From an uncultured Pirellulaceae bacterium (GTDB taxonomy: Bacteria > Planctomycetota > Planctomycetia > Pirellulales > Pirellulaceae): 45,169 nucleotides of DNA. Below are positions 18,323 to 26,643 of the stretch, piece after piece (the first letter of the stretch is position 1; each line of letters opens with the position of its first letter). Below the pieces are notes generated by a model. The model did not search any database. It was not told where the DNA came from and was given only the letters and a program-made list of their open reading frames with translations. Made by a program: the position numbers and the translations under genes. Where the stretch lies: assembly GCA_937921995.1 (NCBI GenBank), contig CAKZVF010000260.1:1-45169 (forward strand), written 5' to 3'.

Positions 18323-21300
18323 TTAGTCCCACTGACACAGGTCATCCACATACTTTGCGGTTCCATCGCGCAGCCACCCGTCCAGTTGAGCCTGTTCCTT
18401 CAGTTGCTGCCCGCGCGGAATTGGCACGACTAAAAAATTAGTGGTGACACCGCTCAGCCCTGACATGTCACTCCACAGTTTTTCGAACTGAGAGACCGGG
18501 AACACATCCTCTTGAGCATTACCCCAACGTTTTTTCACGTCCTTGATAGTAATGTAAGTCGGCATCCGCAGCGCGACCTGACGGACGCCTCCGTCAACCT
18601 TTTCTTGGTCGGATAAATCATCTCGGGTCAGCCCGAACACATTCAGCAACTGATCGACGTCGATCCACGTCGTCATGGAATTGTAAAACGAAAGTTTGAA
18701 TTCGTCCTGTTCACGTGGCATCGAGAGTCCTTCGACCAAACGCACCTGACCATTGACTTTCGCCAATCCGCCTCCACGATCCTCCAGCCGTCGTGAAATC
18801 ACCTCAAACGACAGGTTTTTGCCACTTTTAATATGCGTCCCCAGCAGACCCGCATCAACGCTCGCGCCCAGCGTATCCACATTGTGCAGCATCAAGTATT
18901 TCAGTTGAGGCCGGTCTTTGATCATCTGAAGCAGCACGCCGTTTCGCAGCAAGTTGGGAATCTCGTACCAATGCCCGACCGGATGCAGACACTGCATCGG
19001 CGTGTTTTCGCGATAATCACTTCCTTCGCCCGAATTTTGCGCCCAACGCGTCAGCGCCGTCCGCACGCTCTCGCGCATTTTCTGCTGCTGCTGATCGAGC
19101 ACCTGTTGCGGCATCTCTTCCCAGAAGAATTTAAGGTCGCGCACCATCGGAATCGTCCTCAACCCCACATAGCGTCCCGGCGATAGATAGACTTCTCCCT
19201 GATAACCGTAGTTCTGATGGCTACGAAGGTGTTCTTCGATGGGGCCATGCGTCATATAGCCCGTCGTGATGACGTGGGGGATCGCCGGACCGCCCGCGGG
19301 AGACGCTTTCTTGCTTTTGGCCAAGTGTACTTCTAAGAAACTGCGATGCTCCTGATCGAACTGAGCAAATGGATGGAGACCTTTGACCACGCCAGCTCCA
19401 TCGGTCCATCGACTGCCGACGCCAGCGGCCAACGTCACCACCGCGACTTCCCCTGCGTCGATGGCGGCTTGGCCCGCGGAAACGACTTCATCAGAAACGC
19501 CCAGCCGAGCGTCGACATAATCACTTGGGGCCACATCTTCGATGCTGGTGTTGGCCGTCAGACGATTCTGAGCCAAACCAAACCGACCGGATTTGAGATC
19601 CGTACGAATCGCTTCATGCAGCTCTTGATCAAAGCCAAGCCGCTTCAACATCTCGTCCAGCGTTTCGACCTTTTGGCGCGTCTTCTTTCGCCCGGGCAAA
19701 ATCCCTTCAATAATTCGCTGAAACGCATCGGAATGTCCATCGTTTCGGAAAGCGCTGCCTAGTTGCTCCATCTCAAATCGAGCTGACTTGGGGACTTCTT
19801 GAGCCGGCAGTTGCAACCATGTTGGGATCATCATGGCGTAGTAGTCGTCGGGCATGCGCTGATTCTCTTCAGGCGCAAATGTTCCCCATGAGCCCCGGTC
19901 GTTAATTTCGAATTCGTAGACAACCGGATCCATCGCGAAAGGCAATCGCAATTGCATGGCTTCTTTGGTCTCAAGCATGGTCGACTGCAGCCACAACTGA
20001 GCCTCTTGCTTGACCGCCGGATCAAAGATGAACCCCATTCCACCTCCGGCCATTCCGCCCAGCATCCAGAAGCCCCAGAACTGATCCCCGTATTTGGCTT
20101 GGCACTGTTGAACCAATGAATTTGTAAACAGGTTGGTGCACCAGGGAATAATCTTTTGAAGCGGTCCAAAGAAATTTCGATGCGTCGCCGCACCGACGGC
20201 TTTGATGTCACCGGCCTTGAGCGCGGCAATGATCTCATCAAGGATCGCGATCGCTTCTTGCCGCGCCTCCCATTCTGCGGGCGATCGAAGTAAGAATTTT
20301 TCGGTCACCATCTCTAAAATCGGCCCCACATTTTGAGCCATTCCGCCGTGAACGAGGACCAACGAGTTCTGCAATTTCGCGCGCGTGTCGTGGGTGATCT
20401 CGACGTCTGAGAACACCGAATGTTTTGGCAACAACCGGCCTCGGCTGATCCCAAATTCCGGATCGCCTTCTTCGGCCAGTGCTCCTTGAATCAACTTAAT
20501 CCCCGGCCAAACGCCACCAGAATCTTGCCATCCTCCTCCGCTGCCTCCAATCCACTCACCCAAAATCGCGCGAGCGGCAATAATGCGTCGATCTGATTCG
20601 GTCAGCGTTCCGGCCAAGGACGAAACTTGCCCCGTCGCCCGCATGCACATCGAAATCAACGACCCCAAAAGATTCGTCGAAACCGCCAATCGCGATCCTT
20701 TGGGGATGTCGTTTACCTTGGAAACAATCTCCAAGCCCAGCCCCGGTCCGATCATCGCGCTCAACAATGACTCAATCGATTCGCCGCAGCCCTCCATTCC
20801 CGGCGGCACGATCCCTGAGGCAATCACGGCGGCCTTTATCAGCCCCAAGTAATCGCGACCAAAATCAAAGACCTCGCCTATGGTCGTGATGTCGGCGGTC
20901 GCTTTAAGATCGACGCTGACCAATCGGAGGACCGGTTGATCGATAACGCGCAGGTAGCATTCAATCGGTGGACGCGGACGGGCGTCGCGACCCAACACGC
21001 CAAGGTTCACCGAAGCATTGATGACTTTCGCGCCCGCCGGAAAGTCCATGCCCAGGAAGAAAATGTCGCTCCAAGCACTGTGCGTAAAATCCATTCGCAC
21101 CGCCGTCGTTTCCTTGAGCATTGGAAATGTCGGGCAGTCTTGGGAACGTTTGAGCAGTTCTGGGCGAAAATTCAACGGCTGATCAGCAGGATGGCCCGTG
21201 CGGAACATCCATTGATTGCCTTTGACCGTACGCACGCTCTTGCGAACCTGATCTGCCAAAGTCTGAAACGCCAGTTCGTGATAGGCTTTGGCCAACGCGC

Positions 21301-21700
21301 TGGACATGATATCGCTGTGGCCGGCTTCACGCTGACAAGTCAAAAATCCGTTGATGGCTTCCACGAAACGTCGTTCCAGCAAATGCTGATAGGCACCGTA
21401 AGGAATCTGCCCGCTGTCAGATCGTTCGAACAGCCGCGGCATGTAAAAACGATGAATTGCCGACAGAAAAAACAGGGCACGCACGCGATGATACAGGTTG
21501 TCCGCTTGCCGCCAAAATGCATCCAAGGCATTGATATGTTCGGTCATCTCTTTCATGGAAAGACCATCGCAGACGGAATCCAAAGCGGTGTCACGAATCG
21601 CGTCATCGTCGGAACAGATGATTTCAATCAGACGATTGTTTAACCCATGGCAATGGGTGGGATCGGAGCTTGTATGTCCTTTTAATTTTGCCTCGTTCAC
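18323..21700 (-). CDS. GHMP kinase - nucleotidyltransferase fusion (FKP-like, reversed domain order)
   Basis: A 1125-residue two-enzyme fusion. Residues 1-190 are helical and unassigned. About 195-590 resemble the GHMP kinase part of fucokinase-type sugar kinases: VRMDFTHSAWSD (201-212), PKGSRLAVSTN (333-343, degenerate for the GSGLGTSS phosphate loop), GGSGGGWQDSGGVWPGIKL (385-403) and LGGMAGGGMGFIF (547-559). Residues about 750-1125 form a nucleotidyltransferase of the UDP-sugar pyrophosphorylase type with the signature TLAAGVGSRWTDGAGVVKG (756-774). The pair suggests salvage of a free sugar to a nucleotide sugar in two steps. GTG 21700 overlaps the upstream gene's TGA in GTGA, implying translational coupling; a longer frame to 21868 merely overlaps that gene. 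Sugar unknown; the kinase loop changes make kinase activity uncertain. Confidence 0.75.
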   Translation of the reverse strand: MNEAKLKGHTSSDPTHCHGLNNRLIEIICSDDDAIRDTALDSVCDGLSMKEMTEHINALDAFWRQADNLYHRVRALFFLSAIHRFYMPRLFERSDSGQIPYGAYQHLLERRFVEAINGFLTCQREAGHSDIMSSALAKAYHELAFQTLADQVRKSVRTVKGNQWMFRTGHPADQPLNFRPELLKRSQDCPTFPMLKETTAVRMDFTHSAWSDIFFLGMDFPAGAKVINASVNLGVLGRDARPRPPIECYLRVIDQPVLRLVSVDLKATADITTIGEVFDFGRDYLGLIKAAVIASGIVPPGMEGCGESIESLLSAMIGPGLGLEIVSKVNDIPKGSRLAVSTNLLGSLISMCMRATGQVSSLAGTLTESDRRIIAARAILGEWIGGSGGGWQDSGGVWPGIKLIQGALAEEGDPEFGISRGRLLPKHSVFSDVEITHDTRAKLQNSLVLVHGGMAQNVGPILEMVTEKFLLRSPAEWEARQEAIAILDEIIAALKAGDIKAVGAATHRNFFGPLQKIIPWCTNLFTNSLVQQCQAKYGDQFWGFWMLGGMAGGGMGFIFDPAVKQEAQLWLQSTMLETKEAMQLRLPFAMDPVVYEFEINDRGSWGTFAPEENQRMPDDYYAMMIPTWLQLPAQEVPKSARFEMEQLGSAFRNDGHSDAFQRIIEGILPGRKKTRQKVETLDEMLKRLGFDQELHEAIRTDLKSGRFGLAQNRLTANTSIEDVAPSDYVDARLGVSDEVVSAGQAAIDAGEVAVVTLAAGVGSRWTDGAGVVKGLHPFAQFDQEHRSFLEVHLAKSKKASPAGGPAIPHVITTGYMTHGPIEEHLRSHQNYGYQGEVYLSPGRYVGLRTIPMVRDLKFFWEEMPQQVLDQQQQKMRESVRTALTRWAQNSGEGSDYRENTPMQCLHPVGHWYEIPNLLRNGVLLQMIKDRPQLKYLMLHNVDTLGASVDAGLLGTHIKSGKNLSFEVISRRLEDRGGGLAKVNGQVRLVEGLSMPREQDEFKLSFYNSMTTWIDVDQLLNVFGLTRDDLSDQEKVDGGVRQVALRMPTYITIKDVKKRWGNAQEDVFPVSQFEKLWSDMSGLSGVTTNFLVVPIPRGQQLKEQAQLDGWLRDGTAKYVDDLCQWD

Positions 21701-22563
21701 GCACTCTCTCCCGCTGGAGCCGAATTGGCCGTTGCCACTAACTCCAGCAACTCTGACAAGATCGTGTCTCGATCTTTGCCAGTGAGCGCGAGGGCAAGCT
21801 GGCTTCGTAGCAATCCATATTTGACGCCAATGTTGTAACGGCTGCCTGCGATTTCCAGTGCAAGGCATTTCTCAAGTTCAGCCAACGCATTGAGCGCCGT
21901 GGACAAATTGATGTTCGCCCCCGCCGGTGCCGCCTGAAGATCGTCGGCCAATAATTTCATGATGTTCGGCGTCAGGACATGGATGCCCGAAAGGCATAGA
22001 TAGTGACTGGCTCTTAGTCCCGCCACGATCAAATCCTGTTCCGCCCGGGTTGGCGTTGGTTTTTCGATCACGGACGTGATTCGATAGAGATCGTCGCGAT
22101 TGATTTCGCGTTGCCCACCTACGGCACCAAAGTAGGGCAACAAATGTTCGCGTGTCGACTGCACGGCCGAAACAGCACAGTCCTGTTGCTGAGCCAAATC
22201 AACGACCTGCTTCGCGCAGCTTATCTTGGACCGACTGATATAAACATGGTCGCTGATCAAGTGCAGGAAAGGTTCGTCGCCGACAAAATCCTTCGCTCGC
22301 AGCAGCGCATCTCCGTAGCCACGCGCGTCATTTTGTTCGATGAAGGTTAGGCGTCCGGCATGTTTGCCGGCAGCGGCCTCAAAATCGTTCGATGCGCCAG
22401 CGCAAATGATGATCGAAATCTCCTCAGCACCGGCGCTAACGGCTTCTTCGACAATCAACTGCAACGCGGTCTTTTTCACGCCTTGTTGATCTACCAAGCT
22501 TTGCAAGGGCAACGATTTTTGATCGGGTGCGGCCGCCGTGATAACGGCTTTGGAAATGCTCAT
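21697..22563 (-). CDS. GalU-like nucleotidyltransferase with degenerate nucleotide-binding signature
   Basis: A 288-residue protein related to UTP-glucose-1-phosphate uridylyltransferase. The first strand KAVITAAA and helix TALQLIVEEAVSAGAEEISIII match GalU, as do EQNDARGYGDALLRAKDFVG with DEPFLHLISDH, VIEKPTP and the C-terminal region SRYNIGVKYGLL. But the catalytic loop that should read GxGTRxLPxTKxxPKE is replaced by APDQKSLPLQSLVDQQG, removing the Gly-Thr-Arg and the downstream lysine. It may be inactive or regulatory, perhaps a partner of the nucleotidyltransferase fused in the next gene, with which it overlaps by 4 nt (21697-21700). ATG 22563 gives the canonical start; no strong ribosome site is visible. 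Confidence 0.75.
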   Translation of the reverse strand: MSISKAVITAAAPDQKSLPLQSLVDQQGVKKTALQLIVEEAVSAGAEEISIIICAGASNDFEAAAGKHAGRLTFIEQNDARGYGDALLRAKDFVGDEPFLHLISDHVYISRSKISCAKQVVDLAQQQDCAVSAVQSTREHLLPYFGAVGGQREINRDDLYRITSVIEKPTPTRAEQDLIVAGLRASHYLCLSGIHVLTPNIMKLLADDLQAAPAGANINLSTALNALAELEKCLALEIAGSRYNIGVKYGLLRSQLALALTGKDRDTILSELLELVATANSAPAGESA

Positions 22564-22883
22564 GTTGGGATAGTTTGCAAAGCGATGGAAATGACAAGCT
22601 ATGGCCAAGCGCAAAGGTGCGCTCGGTAGACAAGTCGCCATCATAATCAGATAGACTGATTTGAGAAACCGCGACCGCTAATCGAAGCGACCGCCATTTG
22701 ATGTCCCACGCAATGTAACCGTCAATATCATTAGAACACGTACCATTTTTCTACGTCCGCAAGCATGCGTTTGCACCGAGTGCGTCGCAGCAAACGTCCC
22801 AAGTGACCCAGCCTAACTTCCTCGCCACGACCAAACCATGAACACAAGACTGCCCCAGTGCAGCGTGAAGCATTAATCTTGGG
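22564..22883. other. Upstream region of the GalU-like gene; no gene seen
   Basis: About 320 nt leading to palindromic copy C. It should hold the promoter of the GalU-like/fusion operon. No clear promoter boxes, terminator or open frame with protein character was seen. Confidence 0.4.
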
Positions 22884-23041
22884 GTAGTGGATGAGGCCAC
22901 GAATCCTGCAGCTGCATTAAACGATGCACGAAAAGGCTAAATCAAAGGACGGCCGGACCAAACGGGAAATCAAAGGCTGAAGCAATCAAAGGCTGAAGCA
23001 ACGGGTAAAGGAGAGGCCGGACTCGTGGCCTCGTCCACTAC
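22884..23041. repeat. Intergenic palindromic element, copy C (158 bp) with internal 16-nt direct repeat
   Basis: The left end GTAGTGGATGAGGCCACGA pairs with the right end TCGTGGCCTCGTCCACTAC over 19 bp with one mismatch. Next to the left arm is ATCCTGCAG, resembling copy B. The interior is longer and contains a perfect tandem 16-nt unit (AATCAAAGGCTGAAGC at 22968-22983 and 22984-22999). The element ends 12 nt past the sodN stop. Confidence 0.82.
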
Positions 23042-23053
23042 CTCAGCCAGGAC

Positions 23054-23593
23054 TTATTCGCCTTCGTGGAAGTCAGGCTCTTTCCCTTCGTAAGCCTTAT
23101 AGAATTCAAGAATCGCAGCTTTCAGCGTTTCCGCAGTCGCGGGATCCGCGGCTTGTTTGCATTTCATCGCGGCAACGATGACGCGGTGTGCCGATGCCAA
23201 TTGCCCTGTGTAGTCGGCGTGATCTGACTTGATCCGCTGAGCAAAAAAGTAGGCGCCCATCACGTCCTGAATTTTCGTCGCGTGATCTTCTTTGGTGGTC
23301 ACCCAGCGACTGACCTGATTGATCGACGTCCCCGTCATTTCGCCCTGTCCGGCGTTGGCAGCAAACTCATTAATTTGATCGATTGATTTGGCGATCGTCT
23401 TCGTATCTTCCAGCATCATCTCAAAACGGAGCTGGTCGGTGTAGATGCCGCAGGGGACCTGGCAATGTGGAGCAGGTTCGGGAATCGGTTGTGGGCTTGG
23501 TGCTGGGTTGGGATTTGGGTTACCTGCAACACAAACCGAACTCAAAAACAAAGCAGAACAAACCACGGTCATAAAACACAAAGTACGGTACAT
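23054..23593 (-). CDS. sodN: Nickel superoxide dismutase, exported precursor
   Basis: A 179-residue Ni-SOD precursor; the enzyme dismutates superoxide using nickel bound by the N-terminal hook. The hook HCQVPCGIY is at 43-51, with His43, Cys44 and Cys48 corresponding to His1, Cys2 and Cys6 of the mature enzyme. The four-helix region follows (FEMMLEDTKTIAKSIDQI, WVTTKEDHATKIQDVMGAYFFAQRIK). Upstream of the hook are a signal peptide (1-24) and a striking Pro-rich linker (NPNPNPAPSPQPIPEPAP, 25-42). Activity requires cleavage just before His43. No sodX-type maturation peptidase lies beside it. It is separated from the downstream gene by a palindromic element. Location is probably periplasmic. 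Confidence 0.93.
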   Translation of the reverse strand: MYRTLCFMTVVCSALFLSSVCVAGNPNPNPAPSPQPIPEPAPHCQVPCGIYTDQLRFEMMLEDTKTIAKSIDQINEFAANAGQGEMTGTSINQVSRWVTTKEDHATKIQDVMGAYFFAQRIKSDHADYTGQLASAHRVIVAAMKCKQAADPATAETLKAAILEFYKAYEGKEPDFHEGE

Positions 23594-23857
23594 AGGTCTC
23601 TCGCAAAAAAGGATAGAGCTGGTCTAAAAATTGAAATTACTGTGACGTCATTAATCTAACACCTTTTGGCCGCGCCGTTCAACCAGCCGAGCGTTTTCCT
23701 TGCAGGTTAAAAGCTCACCCCAAACGAAATCCTGCCCGAAACTTACTTTGTGAATTTTTCACAAAGGTGCAATCAAGCTTCCAAGATCTTTTGGCAGGAC
23801 CTATTGTCGCACAACTTTTGGAACACACGTTTACCAGTTTGGGGAAAGGCACTGCGC

Positions 23858-23875
23858 GGCCGGTAGGAACCGGCC
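23858..23875. repeat. Short perfect palindrome GGCCGGT-N4-ACCGGCC
   Basis: A 7-bp GC stem with a 4-nt loop, 13 nt past the stop of the GT4 gene on the minus strand, within the flanking string GCGCGGCCGG...CCCTACG. No T-run follows on either side, so it is more likely a dispersed palindrome (REP-like) than a classical terminator. Confidence 0.5.
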
Positions 23876-23887
23876 CTACGATCTGCT

Positions 23888-25204
23888 TTACGCGGCATAT
23901 CGCGCGGCGGATGTGCCGCAGAGCTTCTCATAGGTGCGTTGATAAGCCTGAGTCTGCTTCACCAACTCAAATTCATTGCTGACCATTTCAACAGCGCTGG
24001 TTCCCAACCGCTGGCGCAGCGACTGCAAATCCACCAAACCCGAGATCGCTTCGGCCAACTTGCTCTCATCCCCCAGCGGCACCAAACAACCCGTTTTGCC
24101 TTGGCGCACGTATTCGGGGATCCCGCCGGCATCAAAACCGATCACGGGTGTTCCACAGGCCATCGCTTCTAAACCAACCTGCGGTTGATTGTCTTCGCGC
24201 GAAGGAACAACGACTAAATCCGCCGCCGAATAAATCAGGCGCTGTTGGTCGACCGAATCGACGAAACCCTGATGATGAAACTTGGGCAGCGCATTTGACG
24301 CAGCAATTTCCCCCGCTCCAAACACCAAACACTCAATCGGTGCCTGCGATTGGATTCTGGACAGACTATTTAATAGGTGATGAAACCCTTTGCGATGGCT
24401 GGTGATGTCGTCCGCGCCAAATGCTACCAGTACCGCATCAGATTCGATTCCCAATTGTTGTCGTGCTTCTGATTTATCCACGGGATAAAATCTGCTCAGA
24501 TCAAATCCCAAGTGAATTTTCTCAAAGGTCGTCTCCTCGGGCCAAACCGAACTTTGTTGTGCTAAATCGATCATCCATTGACTGGGAGCCGTCACGTGGA
24601 TTTTCCGCCCAGCCAACGCCGACCTTTTCGCTTGAAACGAATCAACGGAGACGTCGTTTTGCGATGGGTTCAGAATTTGAGGACAACTGCCACAGCCAGT
24701 TTTGAATTTTTCACATCCGGTCGAGTAATGACAGCCGCCTGTAAAAGCGTTCATGTCATGCAACGTCCAAACAATGGGAACGTGGGGTGGAATCGAGCCA
24801 AAGAAACTTTCGTAGTCGGCTAAGAAAGACAGCCAGTGAAGATGAACAACATCCACATCGACCGAAGCCGGAGATAGATGACTCGGCTCCGGCAATCGCG
24901 CCATCGAGAACGTCTCGGCACTCAAATCTCGATTCGCCAGATGCTGATTGTGCAGCCGATAAATCTCTTTGTTACGTTGTTTGGTTTTCTTTCGGCTTAG
25001 AAATCGACGAAAGACGCCTTCTTTGGGCGGTGCGAATTCAATCTGATGAATCTGCGATTGAGCGCTGCCGAAATCATCTTCTCGATCGTTGCGATGAAAA
25101 TAGAATCGGCTATCGACGTCTAGATCTCTCAACTGGCGATGCGTCCGTAACGCCGCAGCAGCCGCTCCGCCATAGGGGAAAGTGCTGAAGTGACTAACTT
25201 TCAT
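23888..25204 (-). CDS. GT4-family glycosyltransferase
   Basis: A 438-residue GT-B fold glycosyltransferase. The N-terminal domain begins MKVSHFSTFPYGGAAAAALR, with the glycine-rich donor-side loop; IVWTLHDMNAFTGGCHYSTGC (about 145-165) is typical of this group and carries a small cysteine cluster CHYSTGCEKFKTGCGSC. The C-terminal GT4 signature is VVPSREDNQPQVGLEAMACGTPVIGFDAGGIPE, an EX7E motif. It probably transfers a sugar from a nucleotide donor to an envelope polysaccharide or glycan. An ATG at 25204 follows GGAG at 7 nt. It lies in a group with two other GT-like genes and galE. Acceptor unknown. Confidence 0.88.
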   Translation of the reverse strand: MKVSHFSTFPYGGAAAAALRTHRQLRDLDVDSRFYFHRNDREDDFGSAQSQIHQIEFAPPKEGVFRRFLSRKKTKQRNKEIYRLHNQHLANRDLSAETFSMARLPEPSHLSPASVDVDVVHLHWLSFLADYESFFGSIPPHVPIVWTLHDMNAFTGGCHYSTGCEKFKTGCGSCPQILNPSQNDVSVDSFQAKRSALAGRKIHVTAPSQWMIDLAQQSSVWPEETTFEKIHLGFDLSRFYPVDKSEARQQLGIESDAVLVAFGADDITSHRKGFHHLLNSLSRIQSQAPIECLVFGAGEIAASNALPKFHHQGFVDSVDQQRLIYSAADLVVVPSREDNQPQVGLEAMACGTPVIGFDAGGIPEYVRQGKTGCLVPLGDESKLAEAISGLVDLQSLRQRLGTSAVEMVSNEFELVKQTQAYQRTYEKLCGTSAARYAA

Positions 25205-25300
25205 CGAAAGCTCCGGTTTGCAGTGCGCGATTCGTTTGACTGGCCTCTAAGAGCAATTGTTCTGATTTGAATTCGGTATCCGGTTGAGCATAAATACCAA

Positions 25301-25350
25301 ACCCCGCGGCTCAGATTCAAAAACTGAGCGGCAGAGCGCTAGCCGCGGGT
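25301..25350. repeat. Nested palindrome in the gap upstream of the GT4 gene
   Basis: CCCGCGGCT (25303-25311) pairs with AGCCGCGGG (25341-25349), and within it GCTCAG (25309-25314) pairs with CTGAGC (25324-25329). This can fold in two alternative ways. A related CCGCGGCTACTGGCTAACCC string lies at about 25390. Probably a dispersed repeat of this genome. Confidence 0.5.
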
Positions 25351-25460
25351 TCGTCGAGCAACGTTTTCAAAATATTTTGGGTGAAGACTCCGCGGCTACT
25401 GGCTAACCCAGAGACCAATAGCACAATTCATTTTCTGCATCTTTAGTCACCACCTCGGTC

Positions 25461-26372
25461 TCACGCCGCTCGTTTCACCGGTGCAGGCAAGGGCTGGTGA
25501 GCCTTCGTTGAATCAAATTTCGCTTTCGCCAGGAACATGTTTTCCAACATCGCTTCCCGGCCTCTTCTGACAAACCAAACCCGCAGCCGGCGCTGCAACG
25601 TTTCGATTTGATCGCGCGTGCCGTTCCACACGGCACCAGAAATCTCTTTCTCGCTCAACGGTCTGAGGCATTGGTCGACAAACGAATCCTTCTCCTGCAT
25701 GAAGCCGTGCAATAGAACCTTCTCTTGGTCAAGCAGGTCTCGCCGGACGCGGCTATTTGTGGAGAACGAAATCAAGTTCGTCGACACGGCGCGTCCGACA
25801 CTTTGGGCGTACTGAAAAACAGCCATGTCAAACACGCCCTCTCGCGCTTCGGCAGGCATGTGGTGAACAAAGTCCATCGAATAGCACGCTCCGCCGTTGA
25901 TATGTGGCTCCAGCAAGAGTTTACGCTTCTTAAACAACCGCGATTTGTAAACCTCGGGAACGTAGCACCCCATCATGATGGGAATTTCATCGTGGCCGTA
26001 CCACTGATCCGACAATCGGTCGATCCAATCCGGCTGCGTCGGGGCCATATCGGACTCCATCCACAAACTGAATCCATCAACGCCTTGATAGTTCTCCGCT
26101 ACATAGTCCATACAATCCCAGAACATCGCGGTCGGACCTTCCGGGTAGCCAAAAATCTGAGTCGGGCATTGAAACGAGATCGCGTTTCCGACTTTACTGT
26201 AAGCATCGTGAAGCGGTTGACTGTGCTGGGCACGCGGGCTGGCGGCCAGTAGATAGTCCACCTCCGCTTCAGCTTTGGGGAAAGATGCGATCTTCTCCGC
26301 GATTTGAAGATAGCGCTGAACTTCTTCCTCGCAGTAGTATGGCAGAATTACAATATGACGTTTTCGTTGCAT
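25461..26372 (-). CDS. Putative GT-A-type glycosyltransferase, unassigned family
   Basis: A 303-residue soluble protein without a family I can name with confidence. It starts RHIVILPYYCEEEVQRYLQI, then YLLAASPRA, and FSLWMESDMAPTQPDWIDRL (101-120), in which ESD (106-108) occupies the place of a GT-A D-x-D metal site. INGGACYSMDF further on resembles the acceptor-side segment of GT-A enzymes. This supports a divergent glycosyltransferase or sugar-binding enzyme. AAGGAAG is well spaced before ATG 26372. It lies between, and divergent from, other glycosyltransferase genes, which supports an envelope glycan role. Confidence is for the gene; the GT assignment is about even odds. Confidence 0.65.
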   Translation of the reverse strand: MQRKRHIVILPYYCEEEVQRYLQIAEKIASFPKAEAEVDYLLAASPRAQHSQPLHDAYSKVGNAISFQCPTQIFGYPEGPTAMFWDCMDYVAENYQGVDGFSLWMESDMAPTQPDWIDRLSDQWYGHDEIPIMMGCYVPEVYKSRLFKKRKLLLEPHINGGACYSMDFVHHMPAEAREGVFDMAVFQYAQSVGRAVSTNLISFSTNSRVRRDLLDQEKVLLHGFMQEKDSFVDQCLRPLSEKEISGAVWNGTRDQIETLQRRLRVWFVRRGREAMLENMFLAKAKFDSTKAHQPLPAPVKRAA

Positions 26373-26643
26373 CGCGAAACTTCCTTGTTGACCGGATTAC
26401 AACCCATTATTTACTGGATTTTCGCAAACGCTGTCAATCTTGATTTTGCCATAAATCGCGAACAAACGCTTCCCGAATTTGCGTTTTTCAAAGTCCCGCG
26501 AAACCATCGCAAGCGGTCGGTTGATTTAGTGGCTCCAACGCGAACTGAGATTGACGGACCTTCGTCAAAAAAACTAACCTGTGCCACGCGTCAAGCAGGA
26601 CAGCTTGATATATCTACCGGCGAAAAACAGGAAGTGGCACCCA

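Noticed and set aside
21701..21868. N-terminal extension of the GHMP/NTase fusion to 21868
   Set aside because: It would overlap the GalU-like gene by 172 nt and has no conserved sequence. GTG 21700 in a GTGA overlap is a better start.
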